Source: RGIG7332 sp045589235 (GTDB lineage: Bacteria; Bacillota; Clostridia; Oscillospirales; JAAYXM01). From it: a stretch of 7,724 nt of DNA. The stretch covers positions 1 through 7,724 of the forward strand of contig JAZNOR010000013.1 in the NCBI GenBank assembly GCA_045589235.1, given 5' to 3'. Below, one piece after another: positions 5,606 to 7,724 of this stretch. Every line of letters begins with the position of its first letter. Positions within the stretch are counted from its first letter, which is position 1. Under the pieces are notes generated by a model. That model was given only the letters and a program-made list of their open reading frames with translations. It was not told the DNA's origin and did not search any database. A program made the position numbers and the translations under genes.

Positions 5606-6631
5606 ATGTCTAAACTCACTTATCTCGCGCGCCGCATTTCAAAGCTTAATTTAAGTGGTATGCGCGATAGAATTGATGAAGCGCATAAGCGCTCGGGCAA
5701 ACCTAAATTTTTAATATTTCTGGATATGATAAATTGCGGAATCCGTTATCAGGCAGGATATATTGAATATGTTATTTACGGAATGTATGATATGAATGCA
5801 AAGCAGAGAAAAACCGTGCTTACTGCAGGAAAAAATAACCGCTACGTTGCGGCTCTTAATTTAAAGCGCGATTGGGACTTCTTTGAGAATAAAATTAAGT
5901 TTTTGAATACCTTCCGTGAGGAGACCGCGCGCGATTTTATCGATTTAACGGTTGCTAGCTTTGATGAGTTTAAAGCTTTTGTTGCAAAACATCCAACGTT
6001 TATGGCGAAGCCGTATGATGGAATTTGCGGTAAAAATATTGAAAAGATAAATTCTGACGGGCAGGATTTAAAAACACTTTACGACGGATTTAAAGAATCC
6101 GGTCAAACGCTTTTGGAGGAGGTTATCCGTCAGCACGAAGATGTCAGCAGGCTAAACCCGTCGGCAATCAACACGATTAGAATTGTAACGATTGTTAAAG
6201 ATAATGTTCCGCACATAGTATTTTCAGGGCTTCGTTGCGGTAGAGCAGGAAGCGTTGTTGACAATTTTGTAGCGGGCGGAATGACTGTGCCTATTGACAT
6301 TGAAACAGGAATTATACATAATCCGGCGGTTGATAATGCAGGAAATGTGTATCACATTCATCCGGACACTAAAATTCCGTTTGACGGCTTTAAGATGCCG
6401 AATTGGCAGGCATGCTTAGAGCTTGCAAAGCGTGCTGCAATGCGCGTTGAAACGGTAAAATACGTCGGCTGGGACTTGGCATCAACACCGGATGGCCCGA
6501 TACTTGTTGAAGGAAACCATTTCCCCGGGCAGGTGCTTTATCAATTAAAGGCGCAGACACCCGATAAAATCGGTATGCTTCCGAATTATGAAAAGGTTAT
6601 TCCGTACAGTAAACTTAAAAAACTAAAATAG
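5606..6631 (+). CDS. Sugar-transfer associated ATP-grasp domain protein
   Basis: This 341-residue protein matches the ATP-grasp family known as 'sugar-transfer associated' (ATPgrasp_ST, Pfam PF14397), usually found near cell-surface polysaccharide genes and predicted to form an amide or ester bond using ATP. Visible features are a likely ATP-binding lysine in 'FMAKPYDGICGKNI' (132-145, Lys135), 'LLEEVI' (169-174), 'INTIRIVTI' (188-196), 'GRAGSVVDNFVAGGM' (212-226), 'GWDLA' (288-292) and the metal-binding 'LVEGNHFPG' (300-308, Glu302 and Asn304). The N-terminal ~110 residues are helical and basic and of unclear role. No membrane segment is seen. The start is ATG 5606 with GGAGGA (5595-5600). 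It is the last gene of its operon, 14 bases after the dehydrogenase. Acceptor and donor substrates are unknown, and the link to an alcohol dehydrogenase is unexplained. Confidence 0.85.
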   Translation: MSKLTYLARRISKLNLSGMRDRIDEAHKRSGKPKFLIFLDMINCGIRYQAGYIEYVIYGMYDMNAKQRKTVLTAGKNNRYVAALNLKRDWDFFENKIKFLNTFREETARDFIDLTVASFDEFKAFVAKHPTFMAKPYDGICGKNIEKINSDGQDLKTLYDGFKESGQTLLEEVIRQHEDVSRLNPSAINTIRIVTIVKDNVPHIVFSGLRCGRAGSVVDNFVAGGMTVPIDIETGIIHNPAVDNAGNVYHIHPDTKIPFDGFKMPNWQACLELAKRAAMRVETVKYVGWDLASTPDGPILVEGNHFPGQVLYQLKAQTPDKIGMLPNYEKVIPYSKLKKLK

Positions 6632-6632
6632 G

Positions 6633-6666
6633 AAAGAGAGGTAAATGTTACCTCTCTTTTTGTTTA
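6633..6666 (+). terminator. Intrinsic terminator of the hydrolase-dehydrogenase-ATP-grasp operon
   Basis: A perfect 12-base-pair hairpin, AAAGAGAGGTAA (6633-6644) with TTACCTCTCTTT (6648-6659), has a 3-base loop and is followed by TTTGTTT. It begins two bases after the stop codon of the ATP-grasp gene and separates this operon from the hydrogenase locus. Confidence 0.95.
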
Positions 6667-6701
6667 TATTAACAAGTCACTTTAAATTAAGACTTTTATT
6701 T

Positions 6702-6719
6702 TTGTTAAACATTTAACGA
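6702..6719 (+). promoter_or_regulatory. Rex operator, upstream copy
   Basis: TTGTTAA-ACAT-TTAACGA matches 13 of 14 fixed positions of the clostridial Rex consensus TTGTTAA-N4-TTAACAA. Its centre lies 45 bases upstream of the second site, just upstream of the -35 box. Rex represses when NADH is low and leaves DNA when NADH accumulates. Confidence 0.75.
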
Positions 6720-6727
6720 AAAAGGTA

Positions 6728-6756
6728 TTCACAAATTATACAGACCGTGTTAAAAT
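6728..6756 (+). promoter_or_regulatory. Sigma-A promoter of the hydrogenase locus
   Basis: TTCACA (6728-6733) and TAAAAT (6751-6756) each match five of six consensus positions with a 17-base spacer, predicting a transcript start near 6763. A consensus TATAAT at 6769-6774 is a second candidate -10 box but has no good -35 at 16-18 bases. The first pair is preferred because the downstream Rex site covers its -10 box. Confidence 0.65.
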
Positions 6757-6764
6757 ATTAACAA
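6747..6764 (+). promoter_or_regulatory. Rex operator overlapping the -10 box of the hydrogenase promoter
   Basis: GTGTTAA-AATA-TTAACAA matches 13 of 14 fixed positions of the clostridial Rex consensus, with perfect TGTTAA/TTAACA arms. It spans the -10 box and predicted start, so bound Rex should block RNA polymerase. With the upstream site it forms a two-operator arrangement in front of an NADH-linked hydrogenase-type locus. Confidence 0.8.
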
Positions 6765-6814
6765 ATAGTATAATGAGATAATAGAACTAATATTCCAAAT
6801 GAGGGGTGAATGAT

Positions 6815-7054
6815 TTGAAAATAACGATTTGTATCGGAAGTTCATGTCATATTAAAGGTTCGCGTCAGGTTGTTGAAACGTTGCAAAAGCTTGTTGCGGA
6901 AAATGGTGTTGCTGATAAAATTGAGCTTGGCGGAACGTTTTGTTTAGGAAAATGTCAGCAGGGCGTTTGTGTTATGGTGGATGATACATTCCACTCTGTT
7001 ACTCCTGCAAATGTTGAAATGTTCTTCAATAAAGAAATTTTAGCGAAGATTTAA
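6815..7054 (+). CDS. Thioredoxin-fold [2Fe-2S] ferredoxin domain protein
   Basis: This 79-residue protein is a stand-alone version of the NuoE/HydC C-terminal domain. The four expected cluster ligands are Cys6 and Cys11 ('CIGSSCHIKGS') and Cys43 and Cys47 ('FCLGKCQQGVC'); Cys52 is extra. It should carry electrons for the hydrogenase-type proteins encoded downstream. I choose a TTG start at 6815 because GAGGGGTG (6801-6808) lies about seven bases upstream. An in-frame GTG at 6806 falls inside that ribosome binding site and would give 82 residues with no site of its own. The ATG at 6810 is out of frame and stops at once. Twenty bases separate it from the next gene. In Clostridia such small ferredoxins sit beside PAS-containing sensory hydrogenases and hydABC genes, which is the likely setting here. 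Confidence 0.9.
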   Translation: MKITICIGSSCHIKGSRQVVETLQKLVAENGVADKIELGGTFCLGKCQQGVCVMVDDTFHSVTPANVEMFFNKEILAKI

Positions 7055-7074
7055 ATGAAATGGAGGCGACGGTC

Positions 7075-7724
7075 GTGCCGAATTGTTTGACTCTTAAAAA
7101 ATCCAACTGTAAAAACTGCTATAAGTGTATTCGCCATTGCCCGGTAAAAGCAATTAGATTTTCGGCAAATCAAGCGCATATTATGGAAGATGAATGTATT
7201 CTTTGCGGTCAATGCTTTGTTGTTTGCCCGCAGAATGCAAAGGAAATAGTAAACGAAACTGAAAAGGTAAAGGTTCTTTTGCAGACCGGTGCTCCTGTTG
7301 TTGTAAGCCTTGCTCCCTCGTTTGTTGCAAATTACGACGGGGTTGGAATATCTTCAATGCGCGAGGGTCTTAAAAAGCTTGGCTTTTATGATGTTGAAGA
7401 AACAGCAGTTGGCGCAACGATTGTTAAGAATGAGTATGAAAGAATGTTAAACGAAGATGGCCGAGATATTGTTATCTCCTCATGCTGTCATTCGATAAAT
7501 TTGATGATTCAAAAATATTTTCCGGCTGTGATTCCGTATCTTGCGGATACACTGTCTCCAATGCAGGCGCATAGTCTTGATATAAAAAGACGCATTCCGA
7601 ATGCAAAGGTTGTTTTTGTTGGTCCCTGCGTTGCAAAAAAAGATGAAGCGCAGCGATATAGCGGAATAACAGACGCAGTTCTTACATTTGAAGAGTTAAC
7701 CCATTGGTTTAAAGAAAACGGCGT
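7075..7724 (+). CDS. [FeFe]-hydrogenase-like protein, probably sensory HydS type (3' partial)
   Basis: The frame is open to the right edge (216 full codons). The N-terminus holds two [4Fe-4S] ferredoxin motifs, Cys12-15-18-22 and Cys41-44-47-51, plus an extra Cys4. The H-cluster domain then begins: first motif 'SSCCHS' (135-140) where catalytic hydrogenases read TSCCPGW, and second motif 'GPCVAKKDE' (183-191) where they read MPCxxKKxE. The H-cluster cysteines (137/138 and 185), Lys188 and Glu191 are kept, but Pro is His139 and Met is Gly183. As I recall, such changes are typical of the group C/D sensory class, which often ends in a PAS domain; that part lies outside the window. A third H-cluster motif is also beyond the edge. 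The GTG at 7075 is preferred, with GGAGG (7062-7066) eight bases upstream. An in-frame ATG at 7060 adds five residues but has no ribosome binding site. Confidence 0.85.
   Translation, partial: MPNCLTLKKSNCKNCYKCIRHCPVKAIRFSANQAHIMEDECILCGQCFVVCPQNAKEIVNETEKVKVLLQTGAPVVVSLAPSFVANYDGVGISSMREGLKKLGFYDVEETAVGATIVKNEYERMLNEDGRDIVISSCCHSINLMIQKYFPAVIPYLADTLSPMQAHSLDIKRRIPNAKVVFVGPCVAKKDEAQRYSGITDAVLTFEELTHWFKENG

Noticed and set aside
6658..6675. Third Rex site formed by TTGTT and AACAA near 6660-6675
   Set aside because: The arms are spaced two bases too close for the consensus and overlap the terminator tail; only the right half (TTAACAA) is good.
6806..6814. GTG 6806 as start of the [2Fe-2S] ferredoxin
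   Set aside because: The codon lies inside the ribosome binding sequence GAGGGGTG that serves the TTG at 6815.
1..7724. Mobile elements, CRISPR arrays, tRNA genes or defence genes
   Set aside because: No terminal inverted repeats, transposase, repeat-spacer pattern, cloverleaf or related protein motifs were seen; the region looks like housekeeping chromosome.

Overview
The window reads as ordinary chromosome from an anaerobic, AT-rich Gram-positive bacterium, most likely a Clostridia or Oscillospiraceae-type gut Firmicute. The grounds are strong AGGAGG-type ribosome binding sites, GTG/TTG starts, a thiamine salvage operon under a terminator-type TPP riboswitch, clostridial-type Rex operators (TTGTTAA-N4-TTAACAA) and the start of an [FeFe]-hydrogenase locus. 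All genes are on the + strand. I see no tRNA, rRNA, CRISPR array, insertion sequence or phage gene. The lineage is an inference.

Layout: (1) 2-346, the last transmembrane helix of a Cu+ P-type ATPase with a CopZ-like metal-binding domain fused to its C-terminus. (2) 347-683, a 337-base gene-free leader. It holds a consensus sigma-A promoter, a canonical TPP riboswitch and its terminator, then a second structured element. That element reuses TPP-aptamer parts (P3, the GAGA joining segment, the side hairpin) but lacks the normal 3' half. (3) 684-3339, thiW-thiM-thiE-thiD, tightly packed: thiazole uptake, thiazole kinase, HMP(-P) kinase and thiamine-phosphate synthase. This is a salvage route to thiamine monophosphate; no de novo genes (thiC, thiG, thiH, thiS) are present here. 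(4) 3394-6631, a three-gene operon: SGNH-fold hydrolase, iron-containing alcohol dehydrogenase, and a 'sugar-transfer associated' ATP-grasp protein, closed by a strong terminator. Its promoter -10 box lies within a Rex-like palindrome. (5) 6662-7724, a regulatory region with two near-consensus Rex operators, one covering the -10 box, followed by a thioredoxin-fold [2Fe-2S] ferredoxin and the first 216 codons of an [FeFe]-hydrogenase-like protein resembling the sensory (HydS) class.

Two themes link the genes. The thi operon appears to be read out by two successive RNA elements, of which only the first is a standard class. The alcohol dehydrogenase operon and the hydrogenase operon both carry Rex-type operators at their promoters, which would tie two alternative NADH-linked electron sinks (alcohol and H2) to the NADH/NAD+ ratio. 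The most novel item is the second thi leader element (about 545-669).
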